A stretch of DNA of 64,000 nucleotides from Leptospira sp. (lineage in GTDB: Bacteria > Spirochaetota > Leptospiria > Leptospirales > Leptospiraceae). Shown piece after piece: positions 46,013-54,334 of the stretch. A program made the position numbers and the translations under genes. How positions within the stretch are numbered: position 1 is the stretch's first letter; each line of letters opens with the position of its first letter. The notes beneath the pieces were generated by a model that saw only the letters and a program-made list of their open reading frames with translations, was not told the DNA's origin and ran no database searches. Where the stretch lies: positions 1 to 64,000 of the forward strand of contig JACVCB010000011.1 in assembly GCA_016742255.1 (NCBI GenBank), written 5' to 3'.

Positions 46013-46999
46013 TTATTTTTTATAACTCAACTCTAACATACGATTTACAGATTTTTGGGCAAGTGAAATCACCTCATCGTCCAAAAAGATTTCAAATTGT
46101 TCTTTTAATAATGCATCTCTTACTTTTTCCAAAGTAATTTTTTTCATGTGAGGGCATGTTTGGCATGTAGATACAAATTCTTTTTCAGGGAATTCGGCAC
46201 GTAAATTATCTCCCATCGAACATTCTGTCACTAACATGATTTTATCAGTTTTACTCTTCCGAATGAAATCAACCATCTGAGAAGTCGAACCAGAAAAATC
46301 TGCTTCTTTAACGACATCTTCATGGCACTCAGGGTGAGTAATGACAGTGACTCCACCAGGAAACAAACGTTTTGTGGAGCGAATATCTTCTGGAGTGTAC
46401 ATTTCGTGAACCATACATCTGCCAGGATGTGAGATGATGGTTTTAGTCGTTTGGTTGCGAACATTGCCCGCTAAGTATTCATCCGGTAAAAAGATAACCG
46501 TATCCCCTTCCACAGCATTTACAATTTGTACGGCATTTGCTGAAGTACAACAAACATCTGTTTCTGCCTTCACTTCCGCCGAACAGTTCACATACGTAAC
46601 AACAGGTACACCAGGGTATTTTGCCTTTAAAGCTTTGACATCCTCACGTGTGATGGATTCAGCAAGAGAACAACCAGCTTTTGGATCGGCAATGAGAACC
46701 TTTTTTTCAGGAGATAAAATTTTGGCAGTTTCAGCCATAAAATGAACACCATTGAACAAAATCATTGAGGCAGTTGTTTCTTTCGCCATTTTGGAAAGAT
46801 ACAAAGAATCACCAATGATATCGGACACTCCCCAAAATACATCGGGTGTCATATAATTATGACCTAGGATCACTACATTTTTTTCTTTTTTCAATCGATT
46901 GATTTCTTCTGCTAAAGGAAGAATTCGTTCTTCTATTTCATGAGGAAGGTAAATCGGATTTAATTTTTGAACCAATTGGTCTTTAGTGACTAGTGACAT
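46013..46999 (-). CDS. nadA: Quinolinate synthase NadA
   Basis: A 328-residue 4Fe-4S enzyme that condenses iminoaspartate with dihydroxyacetone phosphate to quinolinate in NAD synthesis. The three domains each start with the typical hydrophobic-His/Asn pattern ([13 protein letters not shown]). Cluster ligand candidates are Cys in [16 protein letters not shown] and CQTCPHMKK. The length is normal. It is the upstream gene of a nadA-ispF pair. Confidence 0.95.
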   Translation of the reverse strand: MSLVTKDQLVQKLNPIYLPHEIEERILPLAEEINRLKKEKNVVILGHNYMTPDVFWGVSDIIGDSLYLSKMAKETTASMILFNGVHFMAETAKILSPEKKVLIADPKAGCSLAESITREDVKALKAKYPGVPVVTYVNCSAEVKAETDVCCTSANAVQIVNAVEGDTVIFLPDEYLAGNVRNQTTKTIISHPGRCMVHEMYTPEDIRSTKRLFPGGVTVITHPECHEDVVKEADFSGSTSQMVDFIRKSKTDKIMLVTECSMGDNLRAEFPEKEFVSTCQTCPHMKKITLEKVRDALLKEQFEIFLDDEVISLAQKSVNRMLELSYKK

Positions 47000-47018
47000 T
47001 TTATACTCCTATTAACAA

Positions 47019-47537
47019 TCATTGGTAAGGGTCAGACCCGAGTACGGTGTCTGTTTCACGAAGTCCCGAATCAACGGGTGGAACGGAATTCTCAAGAGAA
47101 CCACACTGGTTCATTGCTTCTTGCCATGAAGTTTCCGCAGAGGAAGTTCCTGTACGTTGGACTCTTCTATATTCGGAATTGGAGGCAAATGAACTCTGGT
47201 TACATGCTTTTGCAATATTATAAGTTAAGTTAATTTTCGAAAAACAATCAAAATACAAGACAGCGACTGAATCCGTACTCAATTCTCTTGGTTGGATCTG
47301 TGCTTTTAATTTGGAGATAAGACCTGGGCAAACGTTTGTACTTATGTCAGCTACTGCCACACAATTTGATTCTGTCAGAATAAATCTTTGACAAGCAGAT
47401 TGCACAGGGCTCCCTTGAGTGAGTAACGTACTCAAAAGTTCTGAATTTGAATCTTCACTGGATTTTTTCGTACAGGCAAAGTCCATACACACAATGCCAA
47501 TGAACAAAAAGAAAACCATCTTCATCCTATTCATCAC
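47019..47537 (-). CDS. Probable lipoprotein, unknown function
   Basis: A 172-residue protein with a hydrophobic signal (MVFFLFIGIVCMDFACTKKS) and a likely modified Cys in DFAC. The mature part is Ser-rich and Cys-containing and was not recognised. It is divergently transcribed from the anchored gene at 47494, and the first roughly 44 nt of the two genes overlap on opposite strands. An AGGAGAG about 10 nt before the first ATG supports the start; ATGs 12 and 18 nt further in are also possible. Confidence 0.6.
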   Translation of the reverse strand: MMNRMKMVFFLFIGIVCMDFACTKKSSEDSNSELLSTLLTQGSPVQSACQRFILTESNCVAVADISTNVCPGLISKLKAQIQPRELSTDSVAVLYFDCFSKINLTYNIAKACNQSSFASNSEYRRVQRTGTSSAETSWQEAMNQCGSLENSVPPVDSGLRETDTVLGSDPYQ

Positions 47538-48252
47538 AATTCTACTCTCCTTCTTACTTGGTGGTCTTGTCTATATCCTTTTTCTCAAAAAAAACAAAGA
47601 GAATCCCAAAGAATCCTCTTTTGATTCACATTCCGAGATCTATTGGCAGAGGTTACAAAATCGCCCAGAGGTCCTAAAAGGTCCAGGGTATCCAAGTGAC
47701 CTTAGGGATTTTTTGGAAACGATTCGTGGGAAGGAATCCTATCTCTGGAATGGAGACAGAGAAGAAACATATCGTTATTTACTCCAAGAATTTCCAGATG
47801 AAAGAGGGCATGTTTTATATGCTGTCTATGTCGCTTTTATGAATTGGAATGAAAAAAGTTTGGAAATTGAATCTTCTCCTTCACTTTCCCAATATGAAAA
47901 ACTAACGGCCGTAAACCGCCTAAAAGATGAAATATTTCCTAAATTTTTAAGTGAATTACTTTTTCCAAAACACCCCACTTCTCCTCCCGTGATTTTATTG
48001 TCTTTTTTGGAAGATTACGTTCAGAGAAATCCCTATAGTTATGCAAGGGAACGAAAACGAATTTTCCTTCGTAAAAAAGAAACACTTTACCAACAGGAAA
48101 AATGGGACATCCAATCCTGGGAAAGCCCTTCCTTCTACCGACAGGTTGTCGAGTTACTGTACGAAAGGGAAATGAAGGAAATGTCCGAAGAGGAAAAAAC
48201 TTTTTATCGTAGTTCTAAAATCGAGGAATTGAAATCGGATTTTTGGAATTGA
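47494..48252 (+). CDS. Membrane-anchored protein, unknown function
   Basis: A 252-residue protein with an N-terminal anchor (IFILFITILLSFLLGGLVYILFL) followed by a charged, probably extracytoplasmic helical region. The start is the ATG at 47494 or 47500; the longer reading from 47419 gives a hydrophilic leader that fits poorly. The region up to 47537 is antisense to the divergent lipoprotein start. No family was recognised. It is followed at short distance by the LpoB-like gene. Confidence 0.62.
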   Translation: MPMNKKKTIFILFITILLSFLLGGLVYILFLKKNKENPKESSFDSHSEIYWQRLQNRPEVLKGPGYPSDLRDFLETIRGKESYLWNGDREETYRYLLQEFPDERGHVLYAVYVAFMNWNEKSLEIESSPSLSQYEKLTAVNRLKDEIFPKFLSELLFPKHPTSPPVILLSFLEDYVQRNPYSYARERKRIFLRKKETLYQQEKWDIQSWESPSFYRQVVELLYEREMKEMSEEEKTFYRSSKIEELKSDFWN

Positions 48253-48287
48253 CAAGACATGTTTCCATCCCCCATATAAGTGGGGTT

Positions 48288-48866
48288 ATGAAACAAATTC
48301 TATTCTCCTTTCTCTTAGTAGGATTCTTATTCCAATGCAGTTCCAGTCCCAAAAGACTCGACAATGCTGATGATTATATCTCCGACTCAGGTGGACTGAC
48401 TAGCCAAGAATTGGTGAAAGCGGCCGAAAAATTAGCAGGCCAAATTGGGGAGTATTTCAAAGAAAACCCACATGAAGAAGGTGTATTTGTGGCACACTTC
48501 CCTACACGTAACGATACATCGGAACAAATCCAAACAGAACTTTTTGACAATGCGTTTGTATCTAAACTCATCAAAAATAAAATATACACAGTACGCACAA
48601 AAAATAGAGAACAATCTCTCAATGAAATTCAGTTCAGTTTGTCCGGACTCACTTCCAATCGTTTATCCATTGGAAAACTAAAATCTCCTAACTTTTTTGT
48701 TCGTTGTGACATCAATGAAAACATGTTCACTTCGAATGGAGAAAAAATCGTGGAACAATCGATTAACATCGAACTCGTAGAAGTGGAAACCACCATTGCG
48801 GTTTGGTCAGAAAAGGTATCGTATAGAAAATTAGCAGTTCGAGGAAACAAAGGGGTTAGTTGGTAA
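48288..48866 (+). CDS. LpoB-like penicillin-binding-protein activator (lipoprotein)
   Basis: A 192-residue lipoprotein resembling LpoB, which activates the peptidoglycan synthase PBP1B in enterobacteria. A signal peptide ends at LFQCSS (lipobox Cys near residue 18). The mature domain has the LpoB-like order of helix LTSQELVKAAEKLAGQIGEY, strand VFVAHFPTRNDTSEQIQT, and later strands ending in VETTIAVWSEKVSYRKL. I start it at the ATG at 48288, which places the signal peptide at the N-terminus. The next gene, COG3014-like, is a frequent companion. The role is inferred. Confidence 0.75.
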   Translation: MKQILFSFLLVGFLFQCSSSPKRLDNADDYISDSGGLTSQELVKAAEKLAGQIGEYFKENPHEEGVFVAHFPTRNDTSEQIQTELFDNAFVSKLIKNKIYTVRTKNREQSLNEIQFSLSGLTSNRLSIGKLKSPNFFVRCDINENMFTSNGEKIVEQSINIELVEVETTIAVWSEKVSYRKLAVRGNKGVSW

Positions 48867-48882
48867 TCCCTTCCACTATTGC

Positions 48883-50289
48883 ATGAAAAAATCATTTCTC
48901 TTTCTTTTTCTTTTCGTTCTCGGTTGTGCCAGTGATTACAACAAAGTCATCCAAGCAACCGAATCAGCATACTATGGACAGGATTATGATTCTGCCATTC
49001 CTAAAATTAGAGAACTGTTTGAAGGTTCATCCAATAAGGACAAACTTCTATTTTTGATGGAAGCTGGTATGATCTTTCATACCAAAGGTGACTACGTCAC
49101 TTCCAATAAAGTTTTCAAAGAAGCAGAAGACATTGCAGACAATATCAAAGTCAGTATGACTCGGTCTGGACTTTCGTTCATCCTTTCCGATAACGAATCC
49201 AATTATACCGGGGAAGATTTTGAAAGGGTAATGATTAAGTTTTACATTGCTAACAATTACCTGTTACAAGGTGACACTAATAACGCAAAAATTTATTTCA
49301 GACGATTGGATTTTGAACTGAAAGAAATGCGTTTTTTGGCAGCAGAATACCGCCAAAACAATGCAGCTCGTCTCATCGATGCGTATGTATCTGAGAAACT
49401 TGGTCGTTATAATGACGCAAGAGTCCAATACAAAAATATGGAACAACTCATCGGCAAAAGCCAAAACCTAATCGCCGACAGATATATGTTAGCTTACCGA
49501 GAAGGAGATTCCTCAGACCAATCGAAATATTCTGCAGGTCGATCTAGCTTACAAGCTTACAATCGTTCTATGCAAAGGACTTCACCTGAAAATGAAAAAC
49601 TTTCAGAAGTCATCATCATTCACGAAGCAGGAAAATCTGCGATCAAGATGTCAAGAGGACGCCTCATTGAAGACGAATATTTTTCTGCTGCCCTTCGTGG
49701 TGCAGTAGAAGTAGGTCTGCGTGCCAAAGGAGCTGGTGCCTCCCTCGCAGGAGCCATAGCTGCACTTTCTGTAGCAGAGAATCCAATTCCTGTTTATAAA
49801 GAAAGAGATCCTAAAGGTTCCCTTCCCAAACGATATTACATCAATGGAGTGGATGTTGGGTATTCCGACATTATGAACAATTACTCCGAAACAGCGATGA
49901 ACAATTTTAATGAGAACTACAAAGCTCTCATCACCAAAAACTTAACTTCCTTATCCCTTAAGGTAGTCGCAGCGGTAATTGCATCGGAAGCCATGGCAAG
50001 AGCCATTGAGTCTGGTGGAAAAGGGAAAAATAATGACCTTGTTTCTGGTCTCATTCGTGTTGCTGCTGGGGCTGCTGCAGGTCTTGCAGTTTCACAAACC
50101 ATCGCACCTGACCTACGTTGTTGGAGGACTATTCCTTCCAATTTCCAAGTAAAACGAATCTTTTTGGCACCAGGTGAATACGATTTTAAAGTAGAATCAC
50201 CTGGTTCTGTTGTGACAAGTGCACCGAGAAAATTGTTAGTGGAAGAAGGAAAACCCTTATTCGTATCGGTGAGATCCTACTCCAACTAA
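48883..50289 (+). CDS. COG3014-type lipoprotein with TPR-like repeats
   Basis: A 468-residue lipoprotein (signal MKKSFLFLFLFVLGCASD, Cys near residue 15). The first half is helical and TPR-like (for example GDYVTSNKVFKEAEDIADN and GDTNNAKIYFRRL). The second half includes Ala/Gly-rich hydrophobic segments (GAGASLAGAIAALSVAE and RVAAGAAAGLAVSQT) and a C-terminal beta-like tail. This fits the COG3014 group, which is often found beside LpoB-like genes, as here. It is convergent with ftsZ (16 nt). The exact role in peptidoglycan synthesis is inference. Confidence 0.78.
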   Translation: MKKSFLFLFLFVLGCASDYNKVIQATESAYYGQDYDSAIPKIRELFEGSSNKDKLLFLMEAGMIFHTKGDYVTSNKVFKEAEDIADNIKVSMTRSGLSFILSDNESNYTGEDFERVMIKFYIANNYLLQGDTNNAKIYFRRLDFELKEMRFLAAEYRQNNAARLIDAYVSEKLGRYNDARVQYKNMEQLIGKSQNLIADRYMLAYREGDSSDQSKYSAGRSSLQAYNRSMQRTSPENEKLSEVIIIHEAGKSAIKMSRGRLIEDEYFSAALRGAVEVGLRAKGAGASLAGAIAALSVAENPIPVYKERDPKGSLPKRYYINGVDVGYSDIMNNYSETAMNNFNENYKALITKNLTSLSLKVVAAVIASEAMARAIESGGKGKNNDLVSGLIRVAAGAAAGLAVSQTIAPDLRCWRTIPSNFQVKRIFLAPGEYDFKVESPGSVVTSAPRKLLVEEGKPLFVSVRSYSN

Positions 50290-50305
50290 CAGTTCTTATT
50301 ATAGA

Positions 50306-51496
50306 TTAATCGTTTTTCCTACGTAAAAAAGCAGGAATATCATAATCCTCTCCATAATTTTGAAATGGGGAGGATTGTTTTTGGGCTCCAAAACTTCGAT
50401 TCCCTTGGCGAATCCCTTTAGGGACTTCTGATTCTTTGGAAAATCCAGATTCTTTTTCATCGGATTTTTTGAGATATACCATAGGGGAAATCGACTCTTC
50501 AGACCCTACAACCTTTTGTTCTCTCTGGTATTGTTTTCCTTTTTTAGAAAAACCAGTCGCAATCACTGTCACTCGGATTTGGTCGGATAGGCTTTGGTCT
50601 TCATTGAGACCAATGATGATATTGGCATCGGGATCTGCTTGTGCAGTGATGATTTGAGAAACTTCATTCCATTCATGGATGGTGAGATCGTTTCCACCAG
50701 TTACGTTGATGAGAAGTGATTTAGCTCCTTGGATGCTAGAATCTTCTAACAAGGTATTGTTGATCGCTTGTTCCACCGCTTCAGAAACACGTGTTTCCCC
50801 ACGTCCTTCCCCTACTCCCAAAATCGCATCACCCGTGTCTTTCATGATGGTTTTCACATCAGCAAAATCCACATTGATGATTCCTGGATGGTTGATGATA
50901 TCACTGATACCACGAACACCATTTAACAAGATATCATCGATCACTCGAAAGGCCATGTCCACAGGGGTATTTTTATCGACTACTTGGAAAATAGAATCAT
51001 TACGAATGGTGATAAGGGTATCTACATTCGCACGGAGTTGGTCAATCCCTTGTTTGGCAAGTTCTGCTCTTCGTTTCCCTTCAAATGAAAAAGGGACAGT
51101 CACAACACCAACGACTAAACATTTTAATTCTTTTGCAATGGCTGCAATGATCGGAGCAGCTCCTGTTCCAGTTCCACCACCCATACCGGCAGTGACAAAC
51201 ACCATATCGGCACCTTTTAAAGCAGATACAATCCGTTCCTTATCTTCTAAGGCAGCTTTTTCGCCGAGTTCTGGATCACCACCAGCACCCATACCTCGGG
51301 TCACTTTATTCCCCAATTGGATTTTGACTTCAACGGGAGATTTGAGTAATACTTGTTCGTCGGTGTTCATCACAATGAAGTCAACACCTGTCATTTTGGA
51401 ATGTACCATTCTTGTGACGGCATTCATTCCACCACCACCTACACCAATGACTTTGATAATTGCTGGGCTAGTTTTTTCTTCTTCTAGGTATAACAT
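50306..51496 (-). CDS. ftsZ: Cell division GTPase FtsZ
   Basis: A 396-residue tubulin-like GTPase that polymerises into the Z ring. It has the Gly-rich start [13 protein letters not shown], the tubulin signature [15 protein letters not shown] near residue 105, and [11 protein letters not shown] as the T7 region. A variable linker follows residue 320, and the conserved C-terminal peptide [11 protein letters not shown] recruits FtsA. The length is normal. It is the last gene of the ftsQ-ftsA-ftsZ run, 10 nt after ftsA. Confidence 0.97.
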   Translation of the reverse strand: MLYLEEEKTSPAIIKVIGVGGGGMNAVTRMVHSKMTGVDFIVMNTDEQVLLKSPVEVKIQLGNKVTRGMGAGGDPELGEKAALEDKERIVSALKGADMVFVTAGMGGGTGTGAAPIIAAIAKELKCLVVGVVTVPFSFEGKRRAELAKQGIDQLRANVDTLITIRNDSIFQVVDKNTPVDMAFRVIDDILLNGVRGISDIINHPGIINVDFADVKTIMKDTGDAILGVGEGRGETRVSEAVEQAINNTLLEDSSIQGAKSLLINVTGGNDLTIHEWNEVSQIITAQADPDANIIIGLNEDQSLSDQIRVTVIATGFSKKGKQYQREQKVVGSEESISPMVYLKKSDEKESGFSKESEVPKGIRQGNRSFGAQKQSSPFQNYGEDYDIPAFLRRKND

Positions 51497-51506
51497 TCAT
51501 TTTTCC

Positions 51507-52745
51507 TTAGAGATTATTCTCCATCCAACGACGAACCTTCTTCATCCATCCCTCTCCATCGGAAACGGAATGCATGTTTTTTTGTTCCAAGTTTTGTATT
51601 TTTGAACTGTATTTGATAAGGCCAACCGCAGTTGCATATTCAGGGCTTGCAATTCTTTCCACAAGGCCACTCATTCCTGCTGGTTTTGCACGTCCTACAG
51701 ATAATCGAAGTACTTCTTCTGCAGTGGATTCAATGCCTTGTAATAAAGAAGTGCCTCCTGTTAGGATCACTCCTCCCGCCAAACTTGACTTATACCCTGA
51801 ACGTACCAGTTCGTGATCGATCATTTCTAAAATTTCACGAACCCTTGGTTCTAAAATTTCAACAAGTTCTTGGCGGAACACAGAACGAGATGGTCTACCT
51901 GATATAGATGGAATTTCAAATTTTTCTGTTGGGTCCACCATATCAATTCTTGTATGGCCGTATCGTTTTTTGATGATTTCTGCTGTTTCTACAGTGGTCT
52001 TAAGCCCAATGGAAATATCACTTGTGATATGAAATCCACCAAACGGAACAACCGAGGAAAATGCGATTCCCCCATCCACATAAATGATGATATCACAAAT
52101 GCCTGCGCCAATATCGACAACTGCTGTTCCTAAATCTTTTTCACCAGCTGTCAAAATCGCTTCTGAAGAGGCAAGGCTAGATAAAACTTTGTCCATTTGC
52201 AAAAGCCCTGCTTGTTCCACACAACGATCAATATTATTGAGAGCTGTATTTCCACAGGATACAATATGAACCTCGGCTTCTAAACGAACACCTGTCATCC
52301 CTATTGGATCTTTGATATTCACTTGGTCATCTACTTTGAATTCTTTTGTGAGGACATGAATCACTTGTTGGTCATTGGGAACATGTACAGCTTGTGCTGC
52401 TTCCACGACACGCATGATATCCATCTCACTTACAATCCGTTCTCTGTTTGTAACAGCAATGATTCCTTTTTCATTAAATCCATGTACTGATTTTCCAGAA
52501 ACATTCACTACCACTGATGTTATCTCTTGGCCAGCCATGAGTTCTGCATCACCAAACGCTTCTATGATGGATTTAGTTGTGGTTTCAATATTAACAATAG
52601 AACCGTTTTTGATCCCTGTAGAAGGATAAACGCCTGTTCCAATGATTTCAATTTCATGATCTCCTAATAGTCGTCCAATGACAACTTTGATAAGAGAAGA
52701 TCCGAGATCCAAAGCAGTTATGATAGGTGCATCATCTTCAATCAT
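51507..52745 (-). CDS. ftsA: Cell division actin-like protein FtsA
   Basis: A 412-residue actin-fold ATPase that tethers FtsZ to the membrane. The phosphate-1 region is [16 protein letters not shown], the second phosphate region is [17 protein letters not shown], and the adenosine motif is [16 protein letters not shown]. An amphipathic C-terminal helix ([14 protein letters not shown]) fits the membrane-targeting sequence. The gene lies 1 nt after ftsQ and 10 nt before ftsZ. Confidence 0.96.
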   Translation of the reverse strand: MIEDDAPIITALDLGSSLIKVVIGRLLGDHEIEIIGTGVYPSTGIKNGSIVNIETTTKSIIEAFGDAELMAGQEITSVVVNVSGKSVHGFNEKGIIAVTNRERIVSEMDIMRVVEAAQAVHVPNDQQVIHVLTKEFKVDDQVNIKDPIGMTGVRLEAEVHIVSCGNTALNNIDRCVEQAGLLQMDKVLSSLASSEAILTAGEKDLGTAVVDIGAGICDIIIYVDGGIAFSSVVPFGGFHITSDISIGLKTTVETAEIIKKRYGHTRIDMVDPTEKFEIPSISGRPSRSVFRQELVEILEPRVREILEMIDHELVRSGYKSSLAGGVILTGGTSLLQGIESTAEEVLRLSVGRAKPAGMSGLVERIASPEYATAVGLIKYSSKIQNLEQKNMHSVSDGEGWMKKVRRWMENNL

Positions 52746-52746
52746 A

Positions 52747-53478
52747 TTAATGGTATACTGCGTCTTCTCCCCTCAAATCAATAGAGACTGCTTTGATGGA
52801 TTCTGCTTCCATATAAGCAAGAGATGCATATAATTTACGAAATACGTTTAATTCTAATTTATCACCAATAAAAACTTTCATTGATTTAGGTGATTTTAAG
52901 TACATTGTATAATTACCGTCACGTTCAGCGACAAGTTCGGAAATTCGAGTGGAAAGAGCAGGGTAAAGAGATAGGGCATATCGCATTTCTTTGGTAATAT
53001 CAAAAATCTGTCTGCCTTCTAGTTTTTGTTCACCTACAACGAATGTCCCACTAATGACAATTAAATGGGTATTTAAAACTTGGTCTTTGGATAAGATCTC
53101 CAAATTTTCATCCACTTCGTATAAAGAACTTCCTACATGTATGACAAATTCTGCGACTTTCTCCTCTATATGAACCAACAGAAATCCATCTGGATCTCTT
53201 GTGATTCGAACTTTTTTGATCCGAGGATGACGGGAGAGTTTTGCTTCCCAATCCTTCCAATCACTTATATTGGGTGACTCTGCATCCGTTCCTAAGTAAA
53301 CCAAAAGGTCCGTTGGAGTTAGGTACTTTTGACCTTCCCATTCCACACGAACAACTGGTTTGACTGGCCTACCCCATCGAAATACCAATCCGAGAGCCAA
53401 AAGCCCTGAGAAAACAAGGAGGATCGGAATCACACGCCCAAATCGTTTTTCTTTGATTTCTTGGGGGGTGTCAACCAT
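52747..53478 (-). CDS. ftsQ: Cell division protein FtsQ/DivIB-like
   Basis: A 243-residue bitopic division protein. There is a short cytoplasmic N-terminus, one membrane helix ([18 protein letters not shown], about residues 16-34), a POTRA domain ([22 protein letters not shown] with the [19 protein letters not shown] strand pair), and a C-terminal beta domain. The length is typical. Identification rests on position before ftsA-ftsZ plus this topology. It starts 56 nt past the terminator of the small secreted-protein gene. Confidence 0.87.
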   Translation of the reverse strand: MVDTPQEIKEKRFGRVIPILLVFSGLLALGLVFRWGRPVKPVVRVEWEGQKYLTPTDLLVYLGTDAESPNISDWKDWEAKLSRHPRIKKVRITRDPDGFLLVHIEEKVAEFVIHVGSSLYEVDENLEILSKDQVLNTHLIVISGTFVVGEQKLEGRQIFDITKEMRYALSLYPALSTRISELVAERDGNYTMYLKSPKSMKVFIGDKLELNVFRKLYASLAYMEAESIKAVSIDLRGEDAVYH

Positions 53479-53533
53479 ATATTGATTATGTCACATAGTT
53501 AGATAGTTTGGAAAGCATTTATCAGCAGGGCAT

Positions 53534-53559
53534 AAAAAAAGGCCAGGCGAACCTGACCT
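53534..53559 (-). terminator. Intrinsic terminator after the small secreted-protein gene
   Basis: On the minus strand GGTCAGG-TTCG-CCTGGCC forms a 7-bp stem (one G-U pair) with a UUCG-type loop followed by seven Ts. This is a clear rho-independent terminator for the gene at 53591-53956 and separates it from ftsQ. Confidence 0.85.
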
Positions 53560-53560
53560 T

Positions 53561-53588
53561 TCTCGCGAGACTCAATTGGAAATTGAGT
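53561..53588. other. Two adjacent palindromes before the terminator
   Basis: The 10-bp palindrome TCTCGCGAGA (53561-53570) is followed by an 8-bp inverted repeat ACTCAATT-GGA-AATTGAGT (53570-53588), ending 2 nt before the gene's stop. Both lie between the stop and the terminator, and may stabilise the 3' end of the mRNA. Confidence 0.5.
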
Positions 53589-53590
53589 GC

Positions 53591-53956
53591 TTAGTTGTGA
53601 GCTACCTGCATGGACTCTGCACGCATGTCCATAGAGACAGTTTGGTATTTTTTAGCTTCTTTTTCAAGAGCCTCAGCACGGCGAAGAAGTTCTTTCTTCT
53701 CGTTCATTTGGCTAAGAGCTTTACCACCTCGAGTTGATCCAGCTCTATCACGAAGAGCTTGAGCCAATTCTGTTTTTTCTTTCGCAACATTCGCAAGGTA
53801 TTCTGAAACTGCAGATTTTTGCGCTGGAGTTGTTGCTTGTTCAATCATAGCAGACTCCAAAAGCTCCAATCTTTCGTTTGTGTCTAAAGCATGTAGATTT
53901 GCTGTTGCAAGTCCCATTGCTAAGATCCCTGTTGCGATTATTTTTGTTGTTTTCAT
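53591..53956 (-). CDS. Small secreted helical protein, unknown function
   Basis: A 121-residue protein with a clear signal peptide (IIATGILAMGLATANLHA, cleavage after HA-L). The mature part of about 97 residues is highly charged, Ala/Glu/Lys-rich, and probably an extended helix or coiled coil. No family was recognised. The gene has its own terminator and a promoter region holding tandem palindromes at 54103-54137 plus a related site at 54031, so it is probably a single, regulated transcription unit. Confidence 0.72.
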   Translation of the reverse strand: MKTTKIIATGILAMGLATANLHALDTNERLELLESAMIEQATTPAQKSAVSEYLANVAKEKTELAQALRDRAGSTRGGKALSQMNEKKELLRRAEALEKEAKKYQTVSMDMRAESMQVAHN

Positions 53957-54030
53957 GTGATCCTCTCTAGATCGGGAACCTCTTTTTCCGATTCCCTTTT
54001 TCTTTATGACTATACGATTCCAAAAATAGG

Positions 54031-54044
54031 GATTAATTTCAATC
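54031..54044. promoter_or_regulatory. Degenerate third copy of the 14-bp palindrome
   Basis: GATTAATTTCAATC matches 12 of 14 positions of the perfect palindrome found twice at 54103-54137. It lies nearer the secreted-protein gene, close to its likely -35 area. Confidence 0.45.
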
Positions 54045-54102
54045 GCAAAAACTTGAAAAAAACTTCGATTACACCCAAATCAGGGAAAAATCTTTCTTTT
54101 TG

Positions 54103-54137
54103 GATTAATATTAATCAAAACTAGATTAATATTAATC
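54103..54137. promoter_or_regulatory. Tandem perfect 14-bp palindromes, probable operator
   Basis: GATTAATATTAATC occurs twice, at 54103-54116 and 54124-54137. The copies start 21 bp apart, two helical turns, so dimers bound to both would sit on the same face of the DNA. They lie about 150 nt upstream of the secreted-protein start. The regulator is not identified. Confidence 0.6.
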
Positions 54138-54249
54138 ATTTTGAGTGATTTTGAACCTTTCGATGCCGTGTTAATATAAATTAGGTCCTTTCTTTGGATC
54201 TCGGTGAATCAAAAAAACACCGGCAGATGGTTGGAAAACCTGGGATCAC

Positions 54250-54277
54250 AAAAAAAAAAGACCTTCGTTTGAAGGCC
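54250..54277 (-). terminator. Intrinsic terminator of the caspase-like gene
   Basis: On the minus strand GGCCTTC-AAAC-GAAGGTC pairs over 7 bp (one G-U) and runs into ten Ts, about 58 nt after the caspase-like stop. This is a strong rho-independent terminator. Confidence 0.85.
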
Positions 54278-54285
54278 TTCTCCCC

Positions 54286-54313
54286 AAGGAACTGGCAAAA
54301 AAGACAGTTCCTT
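54286..54313. other. 9-bp inverted repeat between the caspase stop and its terminator
   Basis: AAGGAACTG and CAGTTCCTT form a perfect 9-bp stem with a 10-nt A-rich loop, just after the caspase-like gene. It may be an mRNA 3'-end hairpin. Confidence 0.45.
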
Positions 54314-54334
54314 TCTGTTCCGTATAGGTTTGGT

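Larger units (their letters stand above)
53957..54334. other. 378-nt gene-free region with promoter, operators and terminator
   Basis: The stretch separates the secreted-protein gene from the caspase-like gene; both are read leftwards. It holds the promoter side of the former (a weak TATAGT-like -10 near 54011 on the minus strand), a 14-bp degenerate palindrome at 54031, two perfect copies at 54103 and 54124, the caspase terminator at 54250, and a 9-bp hairpin at 54286. I see no convincing gene in it. Confidence 0.6.

Noticed and set aside
50679..51605. 308-residue frame on the plus strand antisense to ftsZ
   Set aside because: It runs opposite to a complete, motif-rich ftsZ, has no recognisable domain and no ribosome site, and looks like a mirror frame of a strongly biased gene.
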